From assembly GCA_038380435.1 (NCBI GenBank), contig JAWZYU010000017.1, positions 21,389,283 to 21,453,282 on the forward strand: DNA of 64,000 bases. The letters are read 5' to 3'. The position numbers were made by a program, and so were the translations under genes. Below the pieces are notes generated by a model. It worked only from the letters and a program-made list of their open reading frames with translations, had not been told where the DNA came from and did not search any database. Positions 9,975-20,852 of the stretch are shown piece after piece. This stretch comes from Ryuthela nishihirai. Taxonomy: Eukaryota; Arthropoda; Arachnida; Araneae; Heptathelidae. How positions within the stretch are numbered: position 1 is the first letter of the stretch; each line of letters begins with the position of its first letter.

Positions 9975-10404
9975 CATTATCCAAATAGTGTACATTATCC
10001 AATCGAAACTGATGAACTATGGTTATAAATAATAACTTCAGCTTTGACGTTAAACTTTTTTTGTCGTTTCATAACGTATATAGTAAATTGTAACAAAATT
10101 GTAACAAAGTTAATATTTTTTGTTCTTTTTATTCAGAAAGAAGATTAAGAAAGAAAAGTTTTAATTTATGAAATCAGAATTATTATAGAAACTGATTTTT
10201 GCATTGCGAGTTTGAATCTATATACAGGGTAGTTACAAGGTAGCTTTACTTTTCTAATTATTTGCCACATTAAAAATTAATGAAGAAATGTACAAAAAAA
10301 AAATACCATGCAAAATAATGAATGCTTAATATGGACGACTGCGCTGATGCAGCAGACATCCCAACAAAATTAAGCCACTGCCAACACATTTTTTTTTAAT
10401 AATC
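9975..10404. other. No recognised feature
   Basis: AT-rich sequence with the short duplication 'gtacattatccaa' next to the preceding MITE. Nothing else is seen. Confidence 0.5.
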
Positions 10405-10753
10405 AGGGCGCGGGTGATTTACCTCTAGCGCTCCAATCTCGTAATCTGCATTTCCCAGTCACGAGCCCCAACTGGGCCAGCGTTAATTTATCTCAGTTAA
10501 CCCCTTCCCTCAATGAAAAAGGAGACTCTGATGGACCACCGTAGTCCATCGGATGGGACATAAAGCCGTGGTCACGTCTTCAGCCATTACCTGTGCGCTC
10601 CAAACATGCTGAATGACCAGCAACGAGAAACTACCCTGTCTCCTAACGGTTCTCCATTGAATTCCTTTCCCCAACCTTCTCCGAGTCCTAGTGAGAACCA
10701 TTTAGCCCATTGTGTGTAAAAAGTGCTGCTCAGAGGTAAAACAATAACCCAAA
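10405..10753 (+). mobile_element. SINE-M copy (diverged)
   Basis: Head with eroded A box (gggtgatttacctctagcgc) but a recognisable anticodon region (tctcgtaatctgc). The B box is mutated (cagtcacgagcccc). The body is complete to 'gctcagaggtaaaacaa'. Loss of both promoter boxes implies it cannot be transcribed by Pol III. Confidence 0.75.
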
Positions 10754-11083
10754 TATACATTTTTTTAAATCGATGTATTTTCAATTCCATGTCATATTTT
10801 CTTTCGTCTAACAATAAAGTAATCAATTTTTGAAGTTGTAAAGCTACTTTGTAATTACCCTCTATTATTTTTATAACTGTAAAAAATTTCGAGCAGTTGC
10901 ATATATCATTCCGAAAAGTAAGGCTTCTTGAATTTCATCGGACTGTGGACTGTGAAAAAAAAAATACAAAATAGTGAACCTACTTTATCATTTTCACCAA
11001 TGCTTTGTAATTGTCCCGTTACTCTCCCTAATGAAAAATGAAATAATTCTACTAGATTCACTAAGTCAGTAGACAGATTAATC

Positions 11084-11175
11084 GACTCGTATATTCTGTC
11101 ACTTTCTGACAGAATATATGAGTCGACTCATATATTCTGTCACTGTTCACCCAAACTTGACATGTTTGGGTGAAT
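11084..11175. repeat. Cluster of short perfect palindromes
   Basis: 11107-11142 is a perfect 36-bp palindrome (18-bp arms, no loop; centre 'gagtcgactc'). The unit 'gactcgtatattctgtca' at 11084-11101 is an additional near copy of one arm. Immediately downstream, 11145-11175 forms another hairpin (ttcacccaaac / gtttgggtgaa, 7-nt loop). No flanking element was recognised. Confidence 0.8.
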
Positions 11176-11403
11176 GACATCTAATTCAATGTTTCTATTG
11201 ACTACCCTATTTACAAATATAGATTATTCTGCATTCGTATTTTATCATTTAAGAACATTATGGATGACGCAAACGCCTGTTTTCTGCCAACAAACTGGAT
11301 GACATTTTCGTGTCTTTTGTTTTCCATTAGTACATGTTAACATTATGAAAAGCATTTACCATCATTTCGGTTTCCAATTACCTGGTGTTATTCAACAATT
11401 AGT

Positions 11404-11615
11404 GAGGCAGGGCTTTGCTCAGGCAGCAACACATGTCTCATAACCTCGTGTTACCAAGTTTGAATTCCATTATATCTGTATTCAGATTTCCTCCACTACT
11501 CCCAGCTCTGCTCTCTGTGAGAAAGACGGTCACCGATGTGCTCGGGATATGTGGCATTTATCGGATAGGATGTTAAGATGAGGCTTGGTGCGGTGAAGAT
11601 TCATCTCCTGTTCAT
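11404..11615 (+). mobile_element. Very old SINE-M head and body fragment
   Basis: Weak but collinear similarity to SINE-M: 'gctcaggcagcaacacatgt', 'ctcataacctcgtg', 'aagtttgaattcc', then 'gagaaagacggtcaccgatg' and 'atcggataggatgttaag'. The 3' half is not found here. Confidence 0.5.
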
Positions 11616-11856
11616 GATAAACCTCCAATAGGCGACCTCAAAATTTTCACGACTAAACAGCAATATATTCATACCCGTTTTGAGATCTAGCCCTGTGTGT
11701 AGTAACGACTCCCTGCTAAAACTGGAGTAAGGTCATCTATCGCAACCAATAAGTATAGAGTTGATCGAATCCTACAGTGGGAGATTCTGTTTACAAAATA
11801 AAAAAACTGCAGCTCACGGGAGGGAAGTCGATTTTTCCCCAGGAAAGTTACTTCTG

Positions 11857-12080
11857 AACATGGCACTTTCTTTGCACACAATGGGCTAAATGGCCAGGTC
11901 ACAAGGCTCCTCAAGAACTCGGAAAGTTTGGGGAAAGGGGCCCACTGGATATCTGTTAGGAGACAAATAGAAATTTCCTCTCAAGACTATATAGCGTGTT
12001 CTTTAAAGTGCCCAGTTATGGTTCTCCCGCACATGTGGGGAACAGCTTAACATCCCACCTGGTAGAAGGAAAGATCTCAT
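11857..12080 (-). mobile_element. SINE-M 3' half, diverged
   Basis: Minus-oriented body from 'ggcactttctttgcacaca' to 'gcttaacatcccacc'. The tRNA head is missing and the sequence breaks off before the candidate exon to its right. Confidence 0.7.
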
Positions 12081-12183
12081 ATTTATTAAAAAGAAAGCTA
12101 TGCGATAAGGGGACTAAAAACAACTTTGGCGCTACTATATGTAAACTAGCTGTGACATTAAAAAATGAAGGAGTTTTGCTCAC

Positions 12184-12399
12184 CCTGGTCACTCGCGTCT
12201 TTAGCTGCATAGCGAAAACGTACAGAGAGGAGCCGATGGCAGCGCTCAGTAGGAAGGTGACGAGGAGCACATCTCCAGCACATGGCTCTGAGGAGAGGCG
12301 ATAAGGACCTGACATGGAGAGCATCACGTGGTTAGAGGATGTGAACATAGAGCAAGGCCGTATGGATACTTGGAAAAGAGCTTGATTGGCTGTCTTCAT
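12184..12399 (-). CDS. Candidate first coding exon of an unknown one-pass membrane protein
   Basis: On the minus strand an ATG at 12399 follows an in-frame TGA and opens exactly 72 codons, ending at a strong donor (agg|gtgagc). The peptide starts MKTANQALFQ and has a short Ser-rich region (SSNHVMLSMSGPYRLSSEPC). It then has one hydrophobic stretch at about residues 44-64 (VLLVTFLLSAAIGSSLYVFAM) followed by a basic QLKTRVTR. This could be a signal-anchor or TM1 with a cytoplasmic flank. Base composition is GC-richer than its surroundings, and the exon length keeps the frame whole. I do not recognise the family and found no following exon, so this is a prediction from start, donor and hydrophobicity only. 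Confidence 0.35.
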
Positions 12400-13146
12400 A
12401 GGATGCAGTCATTGCCATTAATGAAGGCAACAGAGAAGTCGTAAAATGTAGATCATTGTTGACGAATTCAGAAGCAATAATGGAAAAAAATAGGTTTCTA
12501 TTCATGGCATAACTGAGTTGGTTTCATGAGGTTTAATGACGTATCAGTAACTAGCAACTCGGCTAATCGCTGTAGTCAAGTTCGCGAAGAAAAACGGCCT
12601 CAAAAATTTAAGTCGATTTCGCTGTACAAAAGAAAACTCTGATCAAAAGGGCACTCAACATACAGAAAAGGTTGGACACTGACGTTACAGGAGATATCCA
12701 CAGATAGTGACAGTAAACTCAGATAAGATCATCATCTATCGATAAGCATTAACCCTTTGTGGAGCCAATGTCACTCAATTGGATACTGGACCACAAAGAG
12801 TTAAAACTAAACCTATAAGGCTGGACAGAAGAGAGAAAAAAAAAGGATCCCAAAAAAGGAACTGTAGCCTTGTCTAGGAAAAACGTGTTAGGTCTAAAAC
12901 TGGAGGAAAAAAAATAGAATTAACGCATTTGAATGTCATAACTTTTTTTTATCCAGCTACATCATCTTTCATTATCATTTTTCTCGCTGTTTCTAAGCAT
13001 TTTAACCAATGTCTTTAAACCATCTTTCATTTCACACGTGTGAAAGATGCTTAAGCTTATCGTCCTATGGCACATTTACAATTAAGTGGATGGTCTTAGA
13101 CGACAGTAGGTTTGTCTACTTATAACAAGTGCCGTCCTTTCCCAAA
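12400..13146. other. No recognised feature
   Basis: Mixed-composition spacer with no open frame or repeat that I can support. If the 12184-12399 exon is real, its promoter and 5' UTR would lie here. Confidence 0.45.
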
Positions 13147-13512
13147 GGTGGCGGGGGTAGCCCAGTCGGTAGAGCACCAGGCTCGAATCCCAGCTGGGTC
13201 AATATTGAGATTTATCTCCGCAAAACACTCCGCCCTGCCCACGGTCAGTAGGGGACATTGAATTGGACTCAAACTTACGAAAGGCAGCCATCTGTCGGAT
13301 GGGACATTAAGCAGTGGCCCCATGTGCGGGAAAGCCATACCCTGTGCACGTTAAAGATCACACTGGATGGCCTTGACAGGAGATTACCATGTCTCCCAAC
13401 AGCTGTTCCAGTGGGGTCCCCTCCCCCCAACCTTCAGATCCTTGTGACCTGGCCATTTAGCCCATGGTGTGCAAAAAAAGTGCCGCTCAGAGGTAAAACA
13501 ACCCTACCTTTC
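13147..13512 (+). mobile_element. SINE-M copy with a deleted anticodon arm
   Basis: Begins 'tggcgggggtagcccagtcgg' and then 'caccaggctcgaatcccag'. About 27 bp between the anticodon and the B box are lost, removing most of the B box. The remaining body is complete to 'gaggtaaaacaacccta'. Confidence 0.8.
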
Positions 13513-13691
13513 CCAAACAAAAGTTGTAAAATTTTGGACTGGGAGATGGGGTGCAAAAGTATGACACTGAAGCTCAAATTTCATACTGAAATGCATCAGG
13601 TGATTTCTGGGTCTCACTTTTAAGATGCACATTCTGAGTTTCACTGCCCTAAGGCAAAAAGTGAAATGTATCCCCCCCCCAACCTACTTAG

Positions 13692-13761
13692 ATTCAAAAT
13701 GAAAGGGATTGCACGGCGTTGCTGACGTCAGCATGCACCGTGCAATCCCTTCGTTTTGAAT
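13692..13761. repeat. Hairpin with a TGACGTCA core
   Basis: Arms 'attcaaaatgaaaggg...' and the complement ending 'tcgttttgaat' pair over about 24 bp with one substitution and one indel. The loop itself contains a perfect 14-bp palindrome (tgctgacgtcagca, 13720-13733) whose centre is the cAMP-response-element octamer. No open frame is present. Confidence 0.7.
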
Positions 13762-13946
13762 GTGTGTCCGTGATTGAATTCCATGTCTTTATTTCTATTC
13801 AAACTATTGAGATGTTTTACTCTTGTATCTACAGATTTTGGTAACCTGTGCTTGTCGACGAACTTGACCGAGCAGTCCCAAATTTACGTGGGTTTCCCCT
13901 GTTTAGTTAAAAAAAATAGTTTCTACCTGCAATGTAAAATAAAAAT

Positions 13947-13994
13947 AAATACCCCCCCTCAAGCAGCTGCTTGCCACAGAGGTCTGACATGAGC
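13947..13994 (-). mobile_element. SINE-S, left part, cut by the I-clade LINE
   Basis: 'accccccctcaagcagctgc' through 'aggtctgacatgagc' is the 3' end of a minus-oriented SINE-S. The rest of the same copy resumes at 19935. The last 11 bases (ctgacatgagc) are the left target-site duplication. Confidence 0.85.
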
Positions 13995-14268
13995 TGGTTG
14001 GTTGGTTGGTTGTTTAGGGTTTAATGGCGCATTAGCATCTAAGGCTATAATGCGCCAAACAAATATCCAAGATGTAAAGAGATAAAAGTCATGGAACCCT
14101 CAACCAATTTTTAAAAATAAACTAAAAATTTAACGAGACAAATGTAGAATAATAAAATAACAAGCAGTAAATAACAATAAACAAATGTAGAAATATTTTG
14201 TAAAAATAAAAGTAACCAGGTGTAAACAACCTGGGTTAATCATTTATAAAATAATCAGTAGAGTAAAA

Positions 14269-17200
14269 TTATAGACCAGTAAAATAACCTATAAATTGTA
14301 AAAATTGAAAGACAGCGTTAAAACAACAATGATCAGATAAAAAATGTCCGAGTGTAAGGGGCTCGGACGTAAAATCATGAAATGTAAAATATAAACGTCG
14401 TTCAAAGTTAAAACATGGACATGATATTAAAATGTGTTTGATAGTTAAAATGGTGTCACAAAACTCACACTTAGGTACGTCGTCCGCCCGTAAGAGAAAC
14501 GAATGAGTAATAAACGAATGACCTAAGCGGAGTTGAGCAAGTACAACTTCCTCCTTGTGATTCCTGCGGTAACAAGACTGCCATGGTTTGATGATAGGTT
14601 TGATCTTAAAGAGCTTGTTGGTAAGCTGTTCTGACCAAGATCTCTGCCACCGTACCCGGAGCTCGGTGGTAAAACGCCGCCGGAAATCCAGATAGAGAAC
14701 CGGCAACGGAGAGTCGGACAGGGGCGTGGCTGACCTAGCAGCAGAATCTGCCAAATCATTGCCCTTGATTCCGACGTGACTGGGCACCCAACAGAAATGG
14801 ATGGTAGTGGTGGCTGCCAGACGATGTAGCTGCTGGCGGATCTTAGTAAGAACTGGGTGAGGCCAATGCCTCTCAGAGATCAAAGCCTGTAGCGAGCTAA
14901 GCGAGTCGGTGTAAAGCACACACCGACGATGATGCTTAGTCGCCACGTGGTCCAAGGCGAGGCTGATAGCGTGCAACTCTGCAGTGAAGATGGAACACTG
15001 CAGTGGGATCTGGTCTGCAATGATTACATCACAGCAGACCATGGCCGATCCCACTGATGTGCCGGACTTCGAGCCATCTGTGAAGACAGGCAAGAAGTCC
15101 GGGTGCTCAGCACGATGGCTGGCAAAGAGTTGCTGGTACACACAGTCGGGTGTAAAGGCCTTCCCCGTCCTGCACAGGGAAAAATCGTAGGAAGGGAAAA
15201 CAGCAAGCCAAGGTGGAAGTAGCTCAGCTGTCGACTGTGCGATGCTATCGAGACTGATGTTAATGTCTCTGAGGTAACCTCGAACACGCAAACCAAAAGG
15301 ACGAATGGCAGTCGGCCGATTTGTGTAAAGCATTTCCCACTTCGGACTGAAAACGCAATCCCAAGTGGGATGGCCAGGCAGGGATCGCAATTTAGATGCA
15401 TATTGTAGGGACAACTGCTGACGGCGAAGAGATAAAGATGGTTCGTCGATCTCAACATAAAGACTCTGGACCGGTGAAGTGCGGAAGGCTCCCGTGCAAA
15501 CACGGAGAGCCTGGTGATGGATGGGGTCCAGAACTTTCACCACCGAATCCCGGGCCGAGTCATACACCTGGAATCCGTAGTCCAGTTTCGATCGGACAAG
15601 TGCACGGTACAGGCGGAGCAAAGAACATCGGTCCGCCCCCCAAGAAAGGGAGGAGAGGACCTTGACGATGTTCAATGCCCATGTGCACTTGGACCTGAGA
15701 TGACATATGTGTGGTAAAAAGGTCAATTTCCGATCGAATATGAGACCGAGAAACTTGGTCTCCGCCACAACTGGAATGATGTTACCCCCGAGCCGCAGCT
15801 CGGGATCCAGATGAAGATTACACTTGTGGCAAAAGTGCACACAAGCGGTCTTCTGTGGGGAGAACCGAAACCCGTTTGCCGTCGTCCAAACCGAAAGATT
15901 GTTCAGGGCAATTTGCAGTTGTCTTTCAATGACCCTCATGCTGGACGATGAGCAAAAAATGCTAAAGTCATCAACATATAGGGCATTGCCTACTGATGGA
16001 GGAAGTTGTGTAGTTATAGAATTAATCTTGACAGCGAAAAGCGTAACACTCATAATGCAGCCTTGTGGCACCCCCTGTTCTTAGGGGTACGGCCGCGACA
16101 GAGTATTACCGACACGGACACGAAAAGAACGTGTCGATAAGAAGTTGGAGATGAAGATCGGCATGTGACCTCTCAAGCCGAAACTGTGGAGGTCACGAAG
16201 AATGCCGAATCTCCAAGCCGTGTCGTAAGCTTTTTCGATGTCAAAGAAAATTGACACCAGGTGCTCTCTACGCAAAAATGAGTTTCTGATAGCCAATTCG
16301 CAGGCAATGGTCAAGAGTTGACCATTGCCTGCGAAAGCCACACTGGGTGTTGGAAAGAAGGTTGTGGTGTTCTAAATACCAGATGAGTCTGGCATTTACC
16401 ATTCTTTCCAACACCTTGCACACGCAGCTCGTCAATGCGATGGGACGATAAGTGGAAGGAATCTTGGGATCTTTGCCTGGCTTGGGGAAGGCCAAAACGA
16501 TGGCCTCCTGCCAGGAGTCCGGAAACTGCTCCTCGAGAAAAATGCGATTGAAGAGATGGAGCAGCCGATCCTTACTCGATGGTGAAAGATGTTGGAGCCT
16601 GGCCTAGCAGGACAATGTCCGGCCTTACAGCAGAGGCACGAGAAGAGTGCAGAGCAAGGCGAAGCTCCTCCGCTGTGAGTGGCCTATTGTAAGGCTCCAG
16701 GCCATTCGAGTGGAAAGACAGCGAGAGCGTTATGCCCTGCCCTTCTGGGCCAGAAACTCGGGGGAGTAAGAAGAAGACGAGAGATGGAGGAGAACGACTC
16801 CCCCAGAGTGTCGGCAATTGCTTTGGGATCAGCAATTGCCTGTCCATTGTGCTCCAGGATCGATAACGAGTGGGACGTGTAGTTCCCACCCATCTTCCGG
16901 AATTTATCCCACACGACCTTAGAACTAGTCTTGCAGGTGATAGAAGAGGTGTACTTGATTCAAGATTCCTTCTGGCTCTGGCGTCGGACGAAACGAGCTT
17001 TCACCCTGGCGCGTTTGAACATTTCGAGGTTGGGGGACATCGGATATCTCCGAAACACCCCCCAAGCCTTGTTCTGAGCCTTACGAGCTGCGGTGCAATC
17101 TGGATTCCACCACAGTTTCGGAAAGCGAGGAAACAGTGTAGAGGTTTGAGGAATTGTTGATGCAGCTGCATCTACGATACAGTCCGTTATCTCCACTACT

Positions 17201-17973
17201 GCCACATTGATTGGCTCCTGGCTGACAGAGTGGTCATCAAGCTCAGAGAGTAGTTCGAAACCATCCCAGTCAGCCCGATCAAGCCTCCACCGTGAGACGC
17301 GTGAAGGGCTGCAAGGCCCCCCACGCGAGATGGTGCAAACCACGGGGAGGTGATCGCTTCCATAAGGGTTGTCCTCGACCTCCCATGTAAAGAGTGGAAG
17401 GATCGAGGAGGAGCAGATGGTAAGGTCAATGGCAGTGAAAGAGCGGGTTGGGGAGTGAAAGTAAGTACTGATACCGGTGTTCAACAGGGAGAGAGAAGGA
17501 TCCAGGAGCCACTGCTCTAGGACCCCGCCCCTCCCGTTGGTGTCAGCACTGCCCCAAAGTGGACTGTGTCCGTTGAGGTCCCCCATAATGAGGAAGGGGG
17601 ACGGCAGCTGCGAGACGAGATCATCAAGGTCATCCTGGAAGACGATGCTCCCAGGTGGAAGATATACAGAGCAGACAGTAAACGAGAACCCCACGAAGAG
17701 ATGGATGGCTACCGCCTCTAAGCTGGTGGTGAGTGGTACGACCTGGAATGGAGAATGGTTGCTCACGAGGATGGCGACACCCCCGCGAGCTGGACCATCT
17801 CCATGCCGGTCCCGGCGAACTAGTGAAAAGTGCTGGATCGTGGGATCTGTGACTGTCTGCAAGTATGTCTCCTGCAGGCACACACAGATGGGCTGGTGTG
17901 ACTGAAGGAGGGCCTTGATGTCGTCAAGATTCCTCTGGAATCCACGACAATTCCATTGTAGGAGTGTGGCCAT
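14269..17973 (-). pseudogene. LINE ORF2: endonuclease, reverse transcriptase, RNase H (broken)
   Basis: ATG at 17973 opens an apurinic-type endonuclease (MATLLQWNCRG..., CLQETYL, GDLNGHSPLWG, YGSDHLPV) that stops at 16960. The reverse transcriptase follows in other frames: linker 16684-16914, PKPGKDPKIPSTYRPIAL at 16268-16495, motif A FFDIEKAYDTAW at 16081-16341. An in-frame TAA at 16081-16083 separates this from the 14269-16071 segment. That segment has PQGCIMSVTLF, motif C YVDD, and a complete RNase H with FTDGS, FTAELHA, YTDS and GNDLADSAA carrying the four acidic residues. It ends with a Cys/His-rich tail (CEFCDTILTIKHILISC). At least two frameshifts plus the nonsense codon make it non-functional, although the last 600 codons are intact. 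Confidence 0.88.
16297..16335. repeat. Perfect 17-bp inverted repeat at a frameshift in ORF2
   Basis: 'ttcgcaggcaatggtca' (16297-16313), a 5-nt spacer, then its exact complement (16319-16335). It falls where the reverse-transcriptase frame changes between 16268-16495 and 16081-16341. Overlapping translations on either side are otherwise collinear. Confidence 0.85.
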
Positions 17974-18119
17974 CTCAGGACTTAGAAGAGTGGGCAGACG
18001 ACGAATTCCTATTCAACTTAACCGCTGCAGAGGATGGTTTAGTGAATAGGGGGCGGTATCCATGGCCTCGTAATCGTCCGAGGGGCATGGATCGGTGACC
18101 GCCCTTTGCGGAGCAGTTA

Positions 18120-19147
18120 TTAATTTCTTTTTCGGCCCCGGTGGGGGCCCCTTAGTTTGGAAGGTCTTGCTGTCTGAGGACGGGGAGGAGGAGGCCTTCC
18201 GGTGGAGGTGGAAGGCTGAGCTGCAGGAATGGAAACCGGGGTTGATGTCGAAGTCGACACCACCCTCGGTTTTGACTGCGTGAGGAGGTACTTCGCTGCT
18301 GGTGAGAAAGATTCAGTTGGTGGTACACTGATATGTCTGCACCGCAACCGAAGTCATTGGAACGATGGGCTTTCCAATGACTGCACTGGCATAGGAAACC
18401 TTGCCAGGTGGGGCGGGCGGTGTAGCAAGCTTTCTCGCTTCAGCGTATGAGATAATGTTGATGACTTTGAGGCGTTGTACCTCCTTTTCCTCCTTCCACT
18501 TTGGACAGTTGCGGGAGTACGCCGGATATTCGCCACTACAGTTCACACAGCATGCCTTTTCTGCTGTGCAGTCAGGATCGAGATGATCCTTACTGCCACA
18601 GCGAGCACAGGTGGGCTTGCCCCTGCATGCTGTGCGGGCATGACCGTATATCTGACACTGAAAACAGCGCAGAGGGTTCGGCATATACGACCGTACCTCA
18701 CAATGTAAATAACCTGATGGAAGAAGGCAGGCATGGCGTGTTGAATGTCACAATTAGCACCCAGGTGGGTGTTAATTTCCCATCACGGCGTGTTGAAACC
18801 CGGTGGACCGCTGTTACTCCTTGAGGTGCGAGTTCCGAGAGGATTTCCTCCTCAGTGACTTTGAGGAGGCCCCACTCTGTGATCACACCTCGAGAGGAAT
18901 TCAAAGTTTTATGGGGAGTGACTTCGACAGCCACCCCACCAATTTCTTTGACTTTCAGGAGTAGTTCGGAATGTTTAGAACAAGCGGTCTCAACCTGCAA
19001 GTCGCCAGATCGTAAGCGCTTGACGGATTTCGGCTCTCCCGCAAGACCTTTCAAACCTTTGTTAACAAAAAAAGGGGACATGTCCCCAAGTACCCGATCA
19101 CCAGTGGAGTGGATGATCAGGAACTTTGGGAACGAAGACACAGACAC
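18120..19147 (-). pseudogene. LINE ORF1: gag-like nucleic-acid-binding protein (broken)
   Basis: Three frame segments form one gag-like protein. 19147-18698 holds an N-terminal region (FPKFLIIHSTGDRVLG..., SPFFVNKGLKGLAGEPKSVK, LRSGDLQVE). 18684-18313 holds zinc knuckles CFQCQIYGHARTAC and CARCGSKDHLDPDC (both CCHC), then a third, CVNCSGEYPAYSRNC, in which Tyr replaces the usual His. 18347-18120 holds a Ser/Pro-rich tail. Frameshifts lie near 18705-18720 and 18330. A TAG just upstream of 19147 and the lack of an ATG suggest further N-terminal damage. The protein would coat LINE RNA. Confidence 0.8.
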
Positions 19148-19934
19148 AGAAGACTATGGCAGAGATAACGTAGACAACGAGGAAGATGGGGGCTCATGTC
19201 GAGCCCTCTTGTTGGCAATGATCGCATTTTCATCATTCTCTCTCGTTTTCTTTTGTGTGGTTCAGTGCCCGCTGTCCCCACCCTCCACGGAGCCCAACAA
19301 GGGGACGCCCAGTCGGGCGCCAGGGCCACGCAGGCACTATACCCACACAGACAGTGAGCCAAGCCCTCACAAATAAATATAAGGAAAATGAAAAGCGAAA
19401 TGTGCAGAACAAAAACGTTCTACACAAAAGAAACAAAGCTTAAAATAACAAAATAGTGAATGGCCAAACTGGCCTCACAAAGAAATAATAACGACAAAAG
19501 GAAAATAATCTGTGAAGAAACTTGTAAACTTGCACCCGGACTGTGGGCAAGGTTACTCATCGCCCTGCACAGTTGACCCTAGGAGGACCTGCCCACCAGC
19601 CGATTGCTCCTGGGGGGGCCACCCCAGGAGCTCCCGTTTACCGGAAGCAGAGGCCAAAGCAGTGCATAGCAGAGGCCCCGGAATCCGTTGCCCAGCCCTG
19701 CGACAGACAGGCTCCCCAGTGGCAAGACGGCCAATGGGGACCACACCAGTCATGAGCTGAGAGAAGACGGGGACCCCCCGAGCAACTACCAGGATCCTCC
19801 TTTCCCGGGACACGGGTCTCCGCGCACGGCAAACATACGGGCGAGCGTTTAGGACCCTGCGAAGGTAACCGAGCCAGAGGAACCTTCACAGGGTGGTCCC
19901 CCTCACCGCGTACAGGTGCTCACACCGAGGGGGG

Positions 19935-20092
19935 CTGACAGGAGCCTGTCAGTTTATATGCCATAGTAGGTCTGTGAGGATGGCAGGACCTAGGCAAAAA
20001 AACGACACATACAACCATGCCTTACCCGGGGCTCGAACCCAGGTCACTCAGATCAGTAGCCAAGTGCGCTAACCACTCAGCCACGGGACGGC
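19935..20092 (-). mobile_element. SINE-S, right part (head) of the interrupted copy
   Basis: Continues the SINE-S cut at 13994: 'ctgacaggagcctgtcag', body, B-box complement (ggggctcgaaccc), 'gatcagtagccaagtgcg', and the A-box region ending 'cagccacgggacggc'. The first 11 bases are the right target-site duplication of the LINE. Confidence 0.88.
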
Positions 20093-20196
20093 ACTCCTGC
20101 AATGTAACACATTAATAATGCCTTTCCGAATGTGGGGGATCTGGCAATGGCAGTAGATTTAAATGTTGCCTCTTATTGCCAGTTATAAAAAAAATT

Positions 20197-20382
20197 ATCC
20201 CTCAAGCAGATGTTTGACCACAGAGGTTTGATAGGAGCCAGCCACTTAACATGCCATAGAGATCTGTGAGGAAGGCGAGACCTCAATAGAAAGACACCAT
20301 AAAGATCCATGCCTTAACTGGTACTCGAACCCAAGTCCCTTTGATCAGTAGCCAAGTGCGCTAACCACTCGACTATAGGAAA
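20197..20382 (-). mobile_element. SINE-S copy (diverged)
   Basis: 'atccctcaagcagatgtttg' to 'ccactcgactatagg'. All landmarks are present but substituted: the hairpin is degraded (tgataggagccagcca) and the B-box complement reads 'tactcgaacccaag'. It lies only 105 bp from the preceding copy in the same orientation. Confidence 0.8.
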
Positions 20383-20386
20383 GCAG

Positions 20387-20850
20387 TATATGGCAACAAC
20401 GGATTTGGCAGACTTCGGTTCCCTATAGGAATAGCATGGTAAATATATTTTCTTGTAGGAAACGTCCTTTTAGAATTTAGACACAACTCCGACGACAACC
20501 AGAATCATTGTGAAATTTTGTAGCGTTTTCCACGATTTCCCGATATCACTGTCACATACACACATCTTTTATAATTATAGATTATATTTTTGTTTTAAAA
20601 TTCTAGCAAAGGGCATTTTCTCCTCTCTTAGAAGTTTTATATTTTAAATATGTAACATTCAATAAAAATCAAAGATGTTGACTTCAAATACCCTCTGCCT
20701 TCTAACCACAGTCAACATCCTCCAGATGTACATTAGGTTTAGGATGTTTCTTTGGTCCATGTTAGAGACAAACGGAAGCCTGCTCTTAAGGCCATGCACT
20801 GGGCTCATTGAAGGAATAGATTATTTTACTTCTGAGCAGCTCTCTTCTGC
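20387..20850. other. No recognised feature
   Basis: AT-rich spacer with no supported gene or repeat. Confidence 0.45.
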
Positions 20851-20852
20851 AT

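Larger units (their letters stand above)
13995..19934 (-). mobile_element. Full-length, mutated I-clade LINE (5.9 kb)
   Basis: Non-LTR retrotransposon with ORF1 (gag-like, three zinc knuckles), then ORF2 (endonuclease, reverse transcriptase, RNase H). It has a roughly 790-bp 5' region (19148-19934) and a 3' UTR that ends on the plus-strand left side in a (TTGG)n tract (complement AACC tail). It sits inside a SINE-S copy and is bracketed by 'ctgacatgagc' (13984-13994) and 'ctgacaggagc' (19935-19945), an 11-bp target-site duplication with one mismatch. RNase H together with EN and RT is characteristic of the I group, but the exact clade is inference. Frameshifts and a nonsense codon make it inactive. 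Confidence 0.9.

Noticed and set aside
15024..15503. 159-codon minus-strand frame and other frames opposite or shifted within the I-clade LINE
   Set aside because: They overlap the RNase H/RT frame, which has clear motifs; these are shadow frames.
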